Shown piece by piece: positions 8,002 to 16,119 of a DNA stretch of 64,000 nt (positions are counted from its first letter, which is position 1; every line of letters begins with the position of its first letter). Under the pieces are notes generated by a model. That model did not search any database. It saw nothing but the letters and a program-made list of their open reading frames with translations, and was not told the DNA's origin. The translations under genes and the position numbers were made by a program. The stretch is from Mycobacterium sp. IS-1496. GTDB lineage: Bacteria > Actinomycetota > Actinomycetes > Mycobacteriales > Mycobacteriaceae. Location of the stretch: NCBI RefSeq assembly GCF_001499995.1, contig NZ_LQIU01000034.1:124001-188000 (forward strand), given 5' to 3'.

Positions 8002-8036
8002 AGTGCCCCGGAACCGCCGAGTTCCGGGGCACTTTT
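8002..8036 (+). terminator. Rho-independent terminator of rpsB-tsf
   Basis: A perfect 13-bp stem, AGTGCCCCGGAAC with GTTCCGGGGCACT, around the loop CGCCGA, followed by TTTT. A canonical intrinsic terminator. Confidence 0.95.
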
Positions 8037-8082
8037 GCAGCGGCTCGGCAGAGGGTGCGGTACGTGTTGGTACCGTCGGGTC

Positions 8083-9489
8083 ATGACACGGATCAGCGCC
8101 TTCACCGACGACGCGCTCGCAGACCTGGACGCCGTCGGCATCGTCGAGGCCCTCCGCCTGGGGCAGGTGTCACGCGCCGACCTCGTCGAGGCGGCGATCG
8201 CGCGTACCGAAGCGGTCGACCCGGCGCTCAACGGGCTGGCCTACGAGGCGTTCGACCGGGCCAGGGCGCGGGCGGACGCACCCCGGTCCTACGGCGGCTA
8301 CTTCGACGGTGTGCCGACGTTCATCAAGGACAACGTCGCCGTCGGCGACATGCCGACCATGCAGGGCACCGATGCCTGGGAGCCACGGCCCGCGGTGGCG
8401 CACGGGGACTTCGCCCGCGCGTACCTGGCGACCGGTCTGCTGACGCTGGGCAAGACGCGGTTGTCGGAGTTCGGGTTCTCCGCTTCCGCCGAACACCCGC
8501 GACTCGGTGCGGTGCGTAATCCGTGGAACACCGACCACACCGCGGGCGCCTCCTCGTCGGGTTCCGGGGCGTTCGTCGCCGCCGGTGTGGTCCCGATCGC
8601 GCACGCGAACGACGGCGGCGGGTCGATCCGAATTCCGGCTTCCTGCAACGGATTGGTCGGCCTCAAACCGTCCCGCGGCCGGCTACCGCTCGACCGCGAT
8701 GTGCGCCGGATGCCGCTGCGGATCGTCGCCAACGGTGTCGTCACCCGCTCGGTCCGCGACACCGCCGCGTTCTACCGCGAGATGGAACGGGTGTACCGCA
8801 ACCCCAAACTGCCGCCCATCGGCGACGTGACCGCGCCCGGCGGGAAGCGGCTGCGCATCGCGGTCTGCACCCACTCGATCGCCCGTGAGGCCGGCCTCGA
8901 GGTGCGCGAGGAGACGATGAAAACCGCTGCGCTGCTGGAGGAGCTGGGCCATCACGTCACCCCGATCGACAACCCGATCCCCGGACACTTCATGGACGAC
9001 TTCCTGCTCTACTGGTCGTTTCTGTCGTTCGCGCTCGTGAGGGGTGGGCGCCGCACGTTCGGTGCCGGCTTCGACCGCACCCGCCTCGACAACCTCACGC
9101 TCGGCCTCGAAGCCCACGCCGCGCGCAACCTGCACAGGCTGCCGGCCGCCACCGCCCGGTTGGCCCGCACCCGTCGCATCACCGCGCGTCTGGCGCGTGA
9201 GCACGACGTCGTGCTGACCCCGACTCTGGCCGAGGCTCCGCCGCGGATCGGCCACCTCGACCCGACGGCGGACTACCGGCAGATCATCGATCGGTTGGTC
9301 GACTGGGTGGCGTTCACACCGCTGCAGAACGCCACCGGCGATCCGGCGATCTCGTTGCCGCTCGGTGAATCCGACCAGGGGCTGCCGATCGGCATGATGT
9401 TCGCGTCCACCGTGGGCCAGGAGAGGCGACTGCTGGAACTGGCCTACGAACTCGAGCAGGCGCGGCCCTGGCGGCGCATCCAGGACTGA
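8083..9489 (+). CDS. amiC: Amidase signature family amidase (AmiC-like)
   Basis: 468-residue amidase-signature enzyme that hydrolyses carboxamides to acid and ammonia; the substrate cannot be told from sequence. The Ser-cisSer-Lys triad is visible: Lys82 (FIKDN), the AGASSSGSG loop near 154-162, and Ser181 (DGGGSIRIPAS), the nucleophile. The C-terminal part has the family TPLQNATGDPAISLPLG segment. Position just after tsf matches Rv2888c (amiC). A -10-like TACCGT ends 6 nt before the ATG, so the mRNA may be leaderless. Its 3' end faces the reverse CrtU-like gene with an 8-bp gap. Confidence 0.9.
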   Translation: MTRISAFTDDALADLDAVGIVEALRLGQVSRADLVEAAIARTEAVDPALNGLAYEAFDRARARADAPRSYGGYFDGVPTFIKDNVAVGDMPTMQGTDAWEPRPAVAHGDFARAYLATGLLTLGKTRLSEFGFSASAEHPRLGAVRNPWNTDHTAGASSSGSGAFVAAGVVPIAHANDGGGSIRIPASCNGLVGLKPSRGRLPLDRDVRRMPLRIVANGVVTRSVRDTAAFYREMERVYRNPKLPPIGDVTAPGGKRLRIAVCTHSIAREAGLEVREETMKTAALLEELGHHVTPIDNPIPGHFMDDFLLYWSFLSFALVRGGRRTFGAGFDRTRLDNLTLGLEAHAARNLHRLPAATARLARTRRITARLAREHDVVLTPTLAEAPPRIGHLDPTADYRQIIDRLVDWVAFTPLQNATGDPAISLPLGESDQGLPIGMMFASTVGQERRLLELAYELEQARPWRRIQD

Positions 9490-9497
9490 AGGGCCTC

Positions 9498-11048
9498 TCA
9501 GCCTCGCGTTCTGCCGCCCAGGCGTGGCACCCCGGCGAGCAGTCCGCGCTGCGGGACCCCGATGACGGGCTCGGCCGCCGCGCCGAATTCGGCGAGGATG
9601 TCGTTGGCGGCGAGCACTCCGGACACCGCCGACCGCTCCATCAGTCCGGCCACGAACGGTAGTTCGACGAAGTCGCCGGCCACCCGCAGACCGCGGGCGT
9701 CGCTGCGCACGGTGGGCCGGGTGCCCGTCGACCCGGGCGGGAACGCCGGCGCCGTCGCCTCCAGAAGGTGGTGCTGGTGGACCACCACCGCATCGGCGGT
9801 CTCCGGCCACAGCGCCGCCAGCTCCTCGCGCAGCGCCCGCGCCGCCGCGTCGGCATCCGTCAATGGGCATGCGTAGGAGTGCAATTCGATCACCGAGCCG
9901 CCGGTGGAGCGGGCCCACCGCGCACTCGGTTCCTCGAGGCGTGAGTACACCGCCACCGAATCGAGCGTCGGCTGTCCGGTGACCGCGCTGAACGGTGCGC
10001 GGTCGGGCGCCACGTCGCGGTCGAGCCACAGCCTGCTCACCGCGAACGGCGGTGCCACGGTGAGCGACGCGCAACGCTGCGACAGCAACGGTGCCGCTGC
10101 GGTGGTCGCCGGGGAGTTGCCGATCAGCCTGCGCAAGGCACCCGGATCGACGGCGAGTACCACGTGCCGGCTGACCAGGTCACCCTCCCGGCTGCCGACA
10201 CGCCAACCGTGCCCGTCCGGTTCGACTTCGGTGACCGGTGTGCCCGTCCGGACGACGGCGCCGAGCCGGGTCAGATACTCGCGCAACGGATGCCAGATCG
10301 CGGTCGCGTGGTCGGTGGTGGGCACGTCGAAGCCGATGCCCTCCGGGTTGCCGAGGAAGTAGTAGTGGAACATCGCGACCAACTCGGCCGCCGACAGTTC
10401 GCCCTGGTTGCAGAAAAAGGACCGGGCGAACGCCTCGAACAGCATGCTCCTGGTGCGCTCGGACATCCCCAACCGGTCGAGAAACGTTGCGGCGTCGGTG
10501 GTGTCGAGTTCGGCGACCGTGGTCTCGCGGTCGTAGGCCAGCAGCGCCCGGCCGGCGTCGGGGTCGGCGCGCATCAGGTCGCGCCGCGACAGGCTCTTGG
10601 ACCGCAGCGCCAACGCCAGGAGGTTCAGCGGCGGCGCTGCAGGCAGACCGGCCAGGTTCTCGGCCGGCCACGTCGCGGAGATGACCGGGTAGCTCGGCAC
10701 CGGCGCGAGGAAGGACAGGTCGGCGTCGATGCGCCGCAGCACCGATCGCCAGGTGTAGTAGTGCCGAAAGAAGGCGTGAAACCCGTGCTCGACGTTCTGT
10801 TCGCTACCGTCGGGCAGACGTTCGGGCCAGGCGCCCAGACGCCCGCCGAGGTGATCGGCCGCCTCCAGCACCGTCACGGCCACGCCGCGCTCGGCGAGCA
10901 CCACCGCAGCCGAGATCCCCGCGATACCGCCGCCGACGACGATCGCCTCGGCGCCAGGGGGGACCCGGCGCGGCGCCAGCGGATCGGGCACGACCAGGCG
11001 GCGCGGCCGCATCCGCCCCGGCGCGGCCCGGCCGGCCGATGTGGTCAC
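9498..11048 (-). CDS. CrtU-like FAD-dependent carotenoid desaturase/methyltransferase family protein
   Basis: 516-residue flavoprotein with an N-terminal Rossmann FAD motif (VVGGGIAGISAAVVLAERG, from about residue 37). It carries sequence typical of the CrtU family that converts beta-ring to aromatic chi-ring carotenoids: HGFHAFFRHYYTWRSVLRR, FEAFARSFF, LSAAELVAMFHYYFLGNPEG and FDVP. The GTG start overlaps the stop of the CruF-like gene (GTGA), so translation is coupled; an alternative ATG lies 12 codons in. Predicted cytoplasmic or membrane-associated. Without crtE, crtB or crtY in the window the carotenoid substrate must be made elsewhere, and a different isoprenoid substrate is possible. 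Confidence 0.72.
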   Translation of the reverse strand: MTTSAGRAAPGRMRPRRLVVPDPLAPRRVPPGAEAIVVGGGIAGISAAVVLAERGVAVTVLEAADHLGGRLGAWPERLPDGSEQNVEHGFHAFFRHYYTWRSVLRRIDADLSFLAPVPSYPVISATWPAENLAGLPAAPPLNLLALALRSKSLSRRDLMRADPDAGRALLAYDRETTVAELDTTDAATFLDRLGMSERTRSMLFEAFARSFFCNQGELSAAELVAMFHYYFLGNPEGIGFDVPTTDHATAIWHPLREYLTRLGAVVRTGTPVTEVEPDGHGWRVGSREGDLVSRHVVLAVDPGALRRLIGNSPATTAAAPLLSQRCASLTVAPPFAVSRLWLDRDVAPDRAPFSAVTGQPTLDSVAVYSRLEEPSARWARSTGGSVIELHSYACPLTDADAAARALREELAALWPETADAVVVHQHHLLEATAPAFPPGSTGTRPTVRSDARGLRVAGDFVELPFVAGLMERSAVSGVLAANDILAEFGAAAEPVIGVPQRGLLAGVPRLGGRTRG

Positions 11049-11839
11049 CCGGGCACCAGCCCGCCGTCGCGGCGCCGCCGGCCCAGCGCCACCGCGAACG
11101 GCACCGCCACCGTGCCCATCAGCAGACCGCCGACCAGTGCCGAGCCGGGCAGCCCGAAGAACACCGCGTGCCCGAGCACCGAGGAGAAGTACACCCAGAG
11201 GTACAACGCGGCGGCCGGCGCCGACGGCGCAGGCTCCCTCGGCAGCGCCCGATTCAACAACGCCATGATCGCCGTCGACACCATCAGCCACCCCAGGTAG
11301 TTCGTCCAGGGGATGTCCGGGATGAGGGGCAGGCCCGGGACGGTGGCGAACCATGTCCAGTGGCCGGCGGCGACCATCTGCGGGTCGAGGAAGACGTCCC
11401 ACACGGTGAGCGCCACCGCGCCCAGCGCGACGACCGCGGCCGGCCGTACGGCCAGCGTCCTGGCCACCACCAGCGCGGGCCAGGCCATCATCACCCAGGC
11501 CAGCGGGACGACGACCGGCACGCCGAACAGTTCCGGGCCGAGTGTGCCGGTGTAGGCGTACGGCCCGAACGGCCATCCGGTGGCCACCCCGACCGCCTCG
11601 GCGGCCAGGCCGCCGCCGCCTGCCACCGCCACCAGGGCGGCCGCACCGGCCACACCGTGCAGCCGCGCGGCGTCGGCGACCGCCGCGACGAAGAAGACCA
11701 CCACGCTCGCCACCGTCACCTCGGTGCGCCATGCGTCAGGCATCAGCGGGTAGGCGATCTGCACCAGGATGGCGGCCGCCACCAGCGTCCACACCACCGC
11801 CGTTCGGCGCACCGGCGCGACGGGCACGGCCAACGCCAC
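11045..11839 (-). CDS. CruF-like carotenoid biosynthesis membrane protein
   Basis: 264-residue integral membrane protein with about seven hydrophobic segments, of the carotenoid biosynthesis protein (CruF) family. Characterised members add water to the psi-end of carotenoids (1',2'-hydratase). Supporting features are GWPFGPYAYTGTLGPELFGVPVVVPLAWVMM, LTVWDVFLDPQMVAAGHW and IPWTNYLGWL. A GTG start at 11839 is chosen because GGAGG lies 8 nt upstream. Upstream in-frame codons would extend into the divergent intergenic region. Co-transcribed with the CrtU-like gene. Which carotenoid it acts on cannot be inferred. Confidence 0.75.
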   Translation of the reverse strand: MALAVPVAPVRRTAVVWTLVAAAILVQIAYPLMPDAWRTEVTVASVVVFFVAAVADAARLHGVAGAAALVAVAGGGGLAAEAVGVATGWPFGPYAYTGTLGPELFGVPVVVPLAWVMMAWPALVVARTLAVRPAAVVALGAVALTVWDVFLDPQMVAAGHWTWFATVPGLPLIPDIPWTNYLGWLMVSTAIMALLNRALPREPAPSAPAAALYLWVYFSSVLGHAVFFGLPGSALVGGLLMGTVAVPFAVALGRRRRDGGLVPG

Positions 11840-11916
11840 GGTGTGTACCTCCACTTCTGCAACGCTGCCAGAACGCCGCCTGCGCGGGCGGAACGTGACT
11901 TCGTAGAGTTTCCAAG
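11840..11916. promoter_or_regulatory. Divergent promoter region of the carotenoid-type cluster
   Basis: This 77-bp gap separates the CruF-like (reverse) and CruG-like (forward) genes. On the forward strand TAGAGT (11904-11909) fits the mycobacterial -10 pattern and ends 7 nt before the GTG start, implying a leaderless transcript. An imperfect dyad, GGAA ... TTCC, spans 11891-11914. No -35 box is obvious. Confidence 0.4.
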
Positions 11917-13035
11917 GTGCCCGATGATCGCTTCGCCGAAACGTCGCGCGCACTCGTCGTCATCGGTTCGTCACTCGCCTGCGTGGGCACGCTGCACCAG
12001 CTGGTCAACCTCCGCCTGCTGCGGCGCCCGCCCGACGATCCACCACCGGTGCCGGCGAGGGTGTCGATCCTGGTTCCGGCGCGCGACGAAGCGCACCGCA
12101 TCGCGCCGACGATCCGCTCCCTGCTCGCGCAGCGGGGCCTGTCCGACGCGGAGATCCTCGTACTCGACGACCGCTCGACCGACGGCACCGCCGACGTCGT
12201 GCGCCGGACCGCCGGGCCCGGGTCGGGCGTGACCGTACTGGCCGGCGCCGAGCCCCCGCCGGGATGGCTCGGCAAACCGCACGCCTGCGCGCAGCTGGCC
12301 GCCGCGGCACGAGGGGAGATCCTCGTGTTCGTCGACGCCGACGTCGTGCTCGCCCCGCATGCGGTGGCCGCCGCGATCGCCGTGCTGCGCGGACCGCGGC
12401 CGCTGGATCTGCTCTCGCCGTGGCCGCACCAGATCACCGCCGGTGTCGCCGGCCGACTGGTGCAACCGCTGCTGGCGTGGTCCTGGCTCACCACGCTTCC
12501 CCTGCGTCTGGCCGAGCGTTCGCGGCGTCCGTCCATGGCCGCGGCCAACGGCCAGTTCCTGGTGGTCGAGGCCGGCGCGCTGGCCGGCGCCGACGGGTGG
12601 GGGTCGGTGGCGGGTGCGGTGCTCGACGACATCTCGCTCGCGAGGGCGGTGCGCGTCTCCGGTGGCCGGACGGGGCTCGCCGACGGCTCGCGACTGGCGA
12701 CGTGCCGGATGTACGCGACCGGCCGTGAACTACGCGACGGGTACCGCAAGTCGCTGTGGACGGCGTTCGGCTCCCCGCTGGGTGCGCTCGCGGTCGGCGC
12801 CATGCTGACGGTGGTCTACGTCGTGCCCGCGGCCGCCGCTGTGGCCGGCTCACGCGTCGGTGCGCTCGGCTACGCCGCCGCCGTGGTGGGCCGCGCCCTT
12901 GCGACGCCGTGGTGCGGTCGGCGCTGGGATGCGGTCGCGCACCCGGTGTCGGTGCTGACGCTGCTGGCGCTGCTGGTGTCGTCATGGATCGGTCAGATTC
13001 GCGGCACCCTGCAGTGGAAAGGCCGCAAGGTATGA
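11917..13035 (+). CDS. Family 2 glycosyltransferase, CruG-like
   Basis: 372-residue membrane-anchored GT2 enzyme. An N-terminal hydrophobic helix is followed by the GT-A domain: VSILVPARDEA (nucleotide binding), ILVLDDRSTDGT, GWLGKPHAC and the metal-binding DADV, then a C-terminal D-D-I-S-L-A block and two or three membrane helices ending in QWKGR. The layout resembles CruG and CrtQ-type carotenoid glycosyltransferases and hopanoid-associated HpnB. Context favours glycosylation of a hydroxylated carotenoid made by the CruF-like partner. The last codons overlap the next start (ATGA), so it is coupled to the CrtI-like gene. Confidence 0.75.
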   Translation: MPDDRFAETSRALVVIGSSLACVGTLHQLVNLRLLRRPPDDPPPVPARVSILVPARDEAHRIAPTIRSLLAQRGLSDAEILVLDDRSTDGTADVVRRTAGPGSGVTVLAGAEPPPGWLGKPHACAQLAAAARGEILVFVDADVVLAPHAVAAAIAVLRGPRPLDLLSPWPHQITAGVAGRLVQPLLAWSWLTTLPLRLAERSRRPSMAAANGQFLVVEAGALAGADGWGSVAGAVLDDISLARAVRVSGGRTGLADGSRLATCRMYATGRELRDGYRKSLWTAFGSPLGALAVGAMLTVVYVVPAAAAVAGSRVGALGYAAAVVGRALATPWCGRRWDAVAHPVSVLTLLALLVSSWIGQIRGTLQWKGRKV

Positions 13036-14576
13036 GCACGGTGGCGGTCATCGGCGCGGGTCTGGGCGGGCTCGCCGCCGCGGCGCGCCTCGGCGCGGCC
13101 GGCCACCGCGTCACGGTCTACGAGAGCGCGAGCGCCGTCGGCGGGAAACTCGGTGTCCTCGAACGTGACGGCTTCACGTTCGACACCGGACCGTCGCTGC
13201 TGACCATGCCCGGCTTGCTCGAGCAGCTGTTCCTCGACACCGGCGGCCCGGCCGATCTCCCGCTCGCCCCCGTCGACCCGGCGTGCGCCTACGTCTTCGC
13301 CGACGGCACCCGACTCGACCTGCCCTTCGACCGCACGCGGGTTCCCGCGGCGTTCGACGCGGCCTTCGGCGCCGGCGCCGGCGAATCATGGCGACGCCTG
13401 CACACCCGCTCCCGGCGGCTGTGGCACCTGGTCGGTGAGCCGGTGCTGCGGCGACCGGTGTCGCTGCCCGCGCTGGCCCGGATGGCTGTGAATCCGGCTG
13501 ACCTCCTGACTGTCGCGCCGTGGCAGAGCATCGACGGGCTGGGCCGCCGGATGCTGACCGATCCGCGAATGCGGATGTGGCTCAACCGGTATGCGACCTA
13601 CTCCGGCTCCGACCCACGCCGCACCCCGGCGGTGCTGTCGGTGACGGCGTTCGTCGAGCAGGAGTTCGGCGCCTGGTACGTGCCGGGTGGGCTTCGCCGC
13701 ATCGTCGAGGCGATCGAACAGCGCTGCACCGCACTCGGGGTCGAGATCCACACCGGCGCCGCGGTCGACGCGGTGACGGTGTCGGACGGGCGCGCGACGG
13801 GGGTGCGGGTGGACGGGGTCGAGGTCCGCGCCGACGCGGTGGTCAGCAATGCCGACGCCGGGGTGCTCTACGACCGTCTGCTGCCGCCACGTGCCGGCGG
13901 GGCGTTGCGGCGGCGACTGCGCGGGCGGTCACCGTCGATGGCGGGCTTCGTGGTGCTGCTCGGCCTGTCCGGGCGGCGGCCGGGTCCGGCGCACCGGATC
14001 TACTTCCCGCGCGACTACGCCGCCGAGTTCGACGCGATCTTCGGGCGCGCACCGCGCCCCGTGCCCGACCCGACCATCTACGTGCACGCACCGGACGACC
14101 CGGCGCTGCGCCCCGACGACGATTCGGAGAACTGGTTCGTGCTCGTCAACGCACCCGCACACAACCCGGCAGGCGGCGTCGACTGGGACGCTCCCGGCCT
14201 TCGCGAGCACTACACCCACCGTGTGCTCGACCTGCTGGCCGAACGCGGCGCCGACGTTCGCGACCGGATCCGGGTCGTCGACGTCATCACCCCCGCCGAC
14301 CTGGAACGCCGCACCGGCGCGCCCGGCGGAACGATCTACGGCACCGCGTCGCACGGACCGCGCGCCGCGCTGCGCCGCCCGGCCAACCGCAGCCGTCTGC
14401 CCGGGCTCTACCTGGTCGGCGGCTCGGCGCATCCGGGCGGCGGCATCCCGCTGGTGCTGATGTCGGCCGAGATCGTCGCCGGTCTCATGGAGCCCGCGGG
14501 AAGCGCGGCGGTGTCGAGCGCCGCACCCCGACCGCCAGATGAACCATCCCGACGACGCCGATCGCCGTCCACGTGA
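13032..14576 (+). CDS. CrtI-type phytoene desaturase-like FAD oxidoreductase
   Basis: 514-residue CrtI/CrtD/CrtO-type flavoprotein. The N-terminal FAD motif VIGAGLGGLAAAARL is at about residues 6-20, followed by GGKLGVLERDGFTFDTGPSLLTMP, a strong signature of bacterial phytoene desaturases and related carotenoid oxidoreductases. C-terminal GLYLVGGSAHPGGGIPLVLMSAEIV is the matching FAD-binding end. It could introduce double bonds or oxidise an end group (CrtD- or CrtO-like); sequence alone does not decide. The last 92 bp overlap the 3' end of the opposing phosphatidyltransferase gene, giving a low-complexity Arg/Ser/Pro tail. Confidence 0.82.
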   Translation: MSTVAVIGAGLGGLAAAARLGAAGHRVTVYESASAVGGKLGVLERDGFTFDTGPSLLTMPGLLEQLFLDTGGPADLPLAPVDPACAYVFADGTRLDLPFDRTRVPAAFDAAFGAGAGESWRRLHTRSRRLWHLVGEPVLRRPVSLPALARMAVNPADLLTVAPWQSIDGLGRRMLTDPRMRMWLNRYATYSGSDPRRTPAVLSVTAFVEQEFGAWYVPGGLRRIVEAIEQRCTALGVEIHTGAAVDAVTVSDGRATGVRVDGVEVRADAVVSNADAGVLYDRLLPPRAGGALRRRLRGRSPSMAGFVVLLGLSGRRPGPAHRIYFPRDYAAEFDAIFGRAPRPVPDPTIYVHAPDDPALRPDDDSENWFVLVNAPAHNPAGGVDWDAPGLREHYTHRVLDLLAERGADVRDRIRVVDVITPADLERRTGAPGGTIYGTASHGPRAALRRPANRSRLPGLYLVGGSAHPGGGIPLVLMSAEIVAGLMEPAGSAAVSSAAPRPPDEPSRRRRSPST

Positions 14577-15162
14577 CCGCGAACGTGGTGCCCCAGCCCC
14601 ATCCGAGCAGCGGCAGGCCGGCCGGGAAGGCCGCTGCCCCGCCCGCCGCCAACGCGACGACGATCAGCCGGGTCGGTCGCTCCGCGACGGTCACCGCGCC
14701 GACCCCCGGCATGCCGACCGCCTGGGCGCGCGAGCGGATGTACTCGTGGAGCAGGACCAGCACGACCGCCGCGGCCGCCTCGTCCGGCGGCGCGCCGAGC
14801 GCCACCAACACCGCGCCGAGCAGCACATCGCCGATCCGGTCGGCAACCGCGTCGACGATCGCGCCCAGCGGCCGGGCCCGTCCCGTGCGCAGCGCGACCG
14901 CACCGTCGAGGGTGTCGAGCACTCCCGCGCCCACGATCAGCGGCACCGCGAGCCACGGCCACCCGGCCCCGGCGACCGCGGCCAGCGCCCCGGCCAGCAC
15001 CAGCACCCCCGCGGCCGACAGCAGGTCGGGAGGCACCCGCAGCACCGGCCCGGCGGCCAGCGCCCCCACCACCCGCAGCCAGCCGCGCGCCACGCCCGAC
15101 GGCTGGAGGCCGTCGTGCAGTGCGGACCAGCCGTCGTCGTCGGCCGGGGGTCGTGGGCTCAC
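14485..15162 (-). CDS. CDP-alcohol phosphatidyltransferase family protein
   Basis: 225-residue membrane protein with about six hydrophobic segments and the CDP-alcohol phosphotransferase motif: DTLDGAVAL, then eight residues, GAIVDAVAD. The usual motif is DxxDGxxAR...GxxxDxxxD; here the Arg after Ala is Leu, while all four Asp are kept. Members transfer a phosphoalcohol from a CDP-linked donor to make phospholipids (PgsA, PgsB, inositol-phosphate synthases). The substrate here is not evident. GTG 15162 is chosen because upstream codons would run into the divergent membrane-protein gene. The 3' end overlaps the CrtI-like gene by 92 bp. Confidence 0.75.
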   Translation of the reverse strand: MSPRPPADDDGWSALHDGLQPSGVARGWLRVVGALAAGPVLRVPPDLLSAAGVLVLAGALAAVAGAGWPWLAVPLIVGAGVLDTLDGAVALRTGRARPLGAIVDAVADRIGDVLLGAVLVALGAPPDEAAAAVVLVLLHEYIRSRAQAVGMPGVGAVTVAERPTRLIVVALAAGGAAAFPAGLPLLGWGWGTTFAVTWTAIGVVGMVHLAVGVRRSTPPRFPRAP

Positions 15163-15201
15163 GGCATCAGCCTGCCAGCATCCGCAAGGGCGGGGCGCGC
15201 G

Positions 15202-16041
15202 GTGAGCCGGGTACGCGTGCTCGCCACCGAAGTCCGCCGGACCTTCCCGGGCAGCGACCTGTCGCTGTGGGCGGCGGGTGCGACGTTCTTCGGCATCATC
15301 GGGATCGCTCCGCTGGCGTTGGCGTCGTTGTGGGCGGTCGGCGGTCTGGTCGGCCACGCGACCGTCAGGTCGGCGGTCGACGCCGCGATCGGCGGTCTAC
15401 CCGGCGGGCACGGCACGCCCGAAGCACTGCGCACACTCACGTCGGTGGCTCTGTCTATGTCCTGGGTGCAGGCCCTCGTCGTGCTCTTCCCGGCCAGTCT
15501 CTACGGCGAGGGGCTGCGCCGTGCGTTCGTCCAGATGTCCTCTGCGCCCGACACTCTCACCGGATGGCGGGGTCGCGTCGGCCTGCTCGGCGTGGCGGCG
15601 GTGGCGCCGCTGCTGTTGCTCGCCGTGCTCGCATCGGCGTCCTACGTCGGCCCGCTCTACGACCGCGGCGGATGGTCGCTGATGTGGGGCATCGTGGTGG
15701 CGTTCCACATCGTCTGGCTCACCGTGTCGACCGCTTTGGTGGGGGTGTTCGGGTTGATCGGTCCCGGCCGGCTGGCCTGGCGGCCGCTGCTGATCGGCGC
15801 GTTCGGCACCGGCGCCATCCTGGCCGGGTTCCTGCAGGGCTTCGTGCTGTTCCTGGCGATCCCCATTCCCTGGTCGGCGCCGTTCGGCGGCCTGCCGATC
15901 GTCGGCGCGGTGTCGGCTCTGGCGCTGTGGCTGTATCTGCTGCACATCCTGGTGCTCTGCGGCTTTCGCGTCACCGTCGCGCTGGACGAGGTGATGGGGC
16001 CCGCCGATCGAGCGGTTCAGGAACGGGACACAGCGCCGTAA
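15202..16041 (+). CDS. YihY/BrkB-family membrane protein
   Basis: 279-residue polytopic membrane protein with about six transmembrane helices, of the YihY/virulence factor BrkB family. Support comes from the early GSDLSLWAAGATFFGIIGIAPLALASLWAVGGLVG segment, a second helix pair with a PASLYGEGLRRAF loop, and the C-terminal GGLPIVGAVSALALWLYLLHILVLCGFRV. Molecular function is unsettled; some relatives are proposed lipid or lysophospholipid transporters. It is divergent from the phosphatidyltransferase with a 39-bp gap, which hints at a shared lipid-related role. GTG start at 15202. Confidence 0.8.
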   Translation: MSRVRVLATEVRRTFPGSDLSLWAAGATFFGIIGIAPLALASLWAVGGLVGHATVRSAVDAAIGGLPGGHGTPEALRTLTSVALSMSWVQALVVLFPASLYGEGLRRAFVQMSSAPDTLTGWRGRVGLLGVAAVAPLLLLAVLASASYVGPLYDRGGWSLMWGIVVAFHIVWLTVSTALVGVFGLIGPGRLAWRPLLIGAFGTGAILAGFLQGFVLFLAIPIPWSAPFGGLPIVGAVSALALWLYLLHILVLCGFRVTVALDEVMGPADRAVQERDTAP

Positions 16042-16119
16042 CGGAACCGGCCGGGAGTTAACGCCGCGGACACTGCGCGCTGCTGCAGGGGAAACGCGAC
16101 GGTCTGACGATTTCTTCTC

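Noticed and set aside
9498..11732. One 744-residue fused CruF-CrtU protein
   Set aside because: The long frame only reads through the CruF-like gene in another frame. A GTGA overlap and a good start separate the two proteins.
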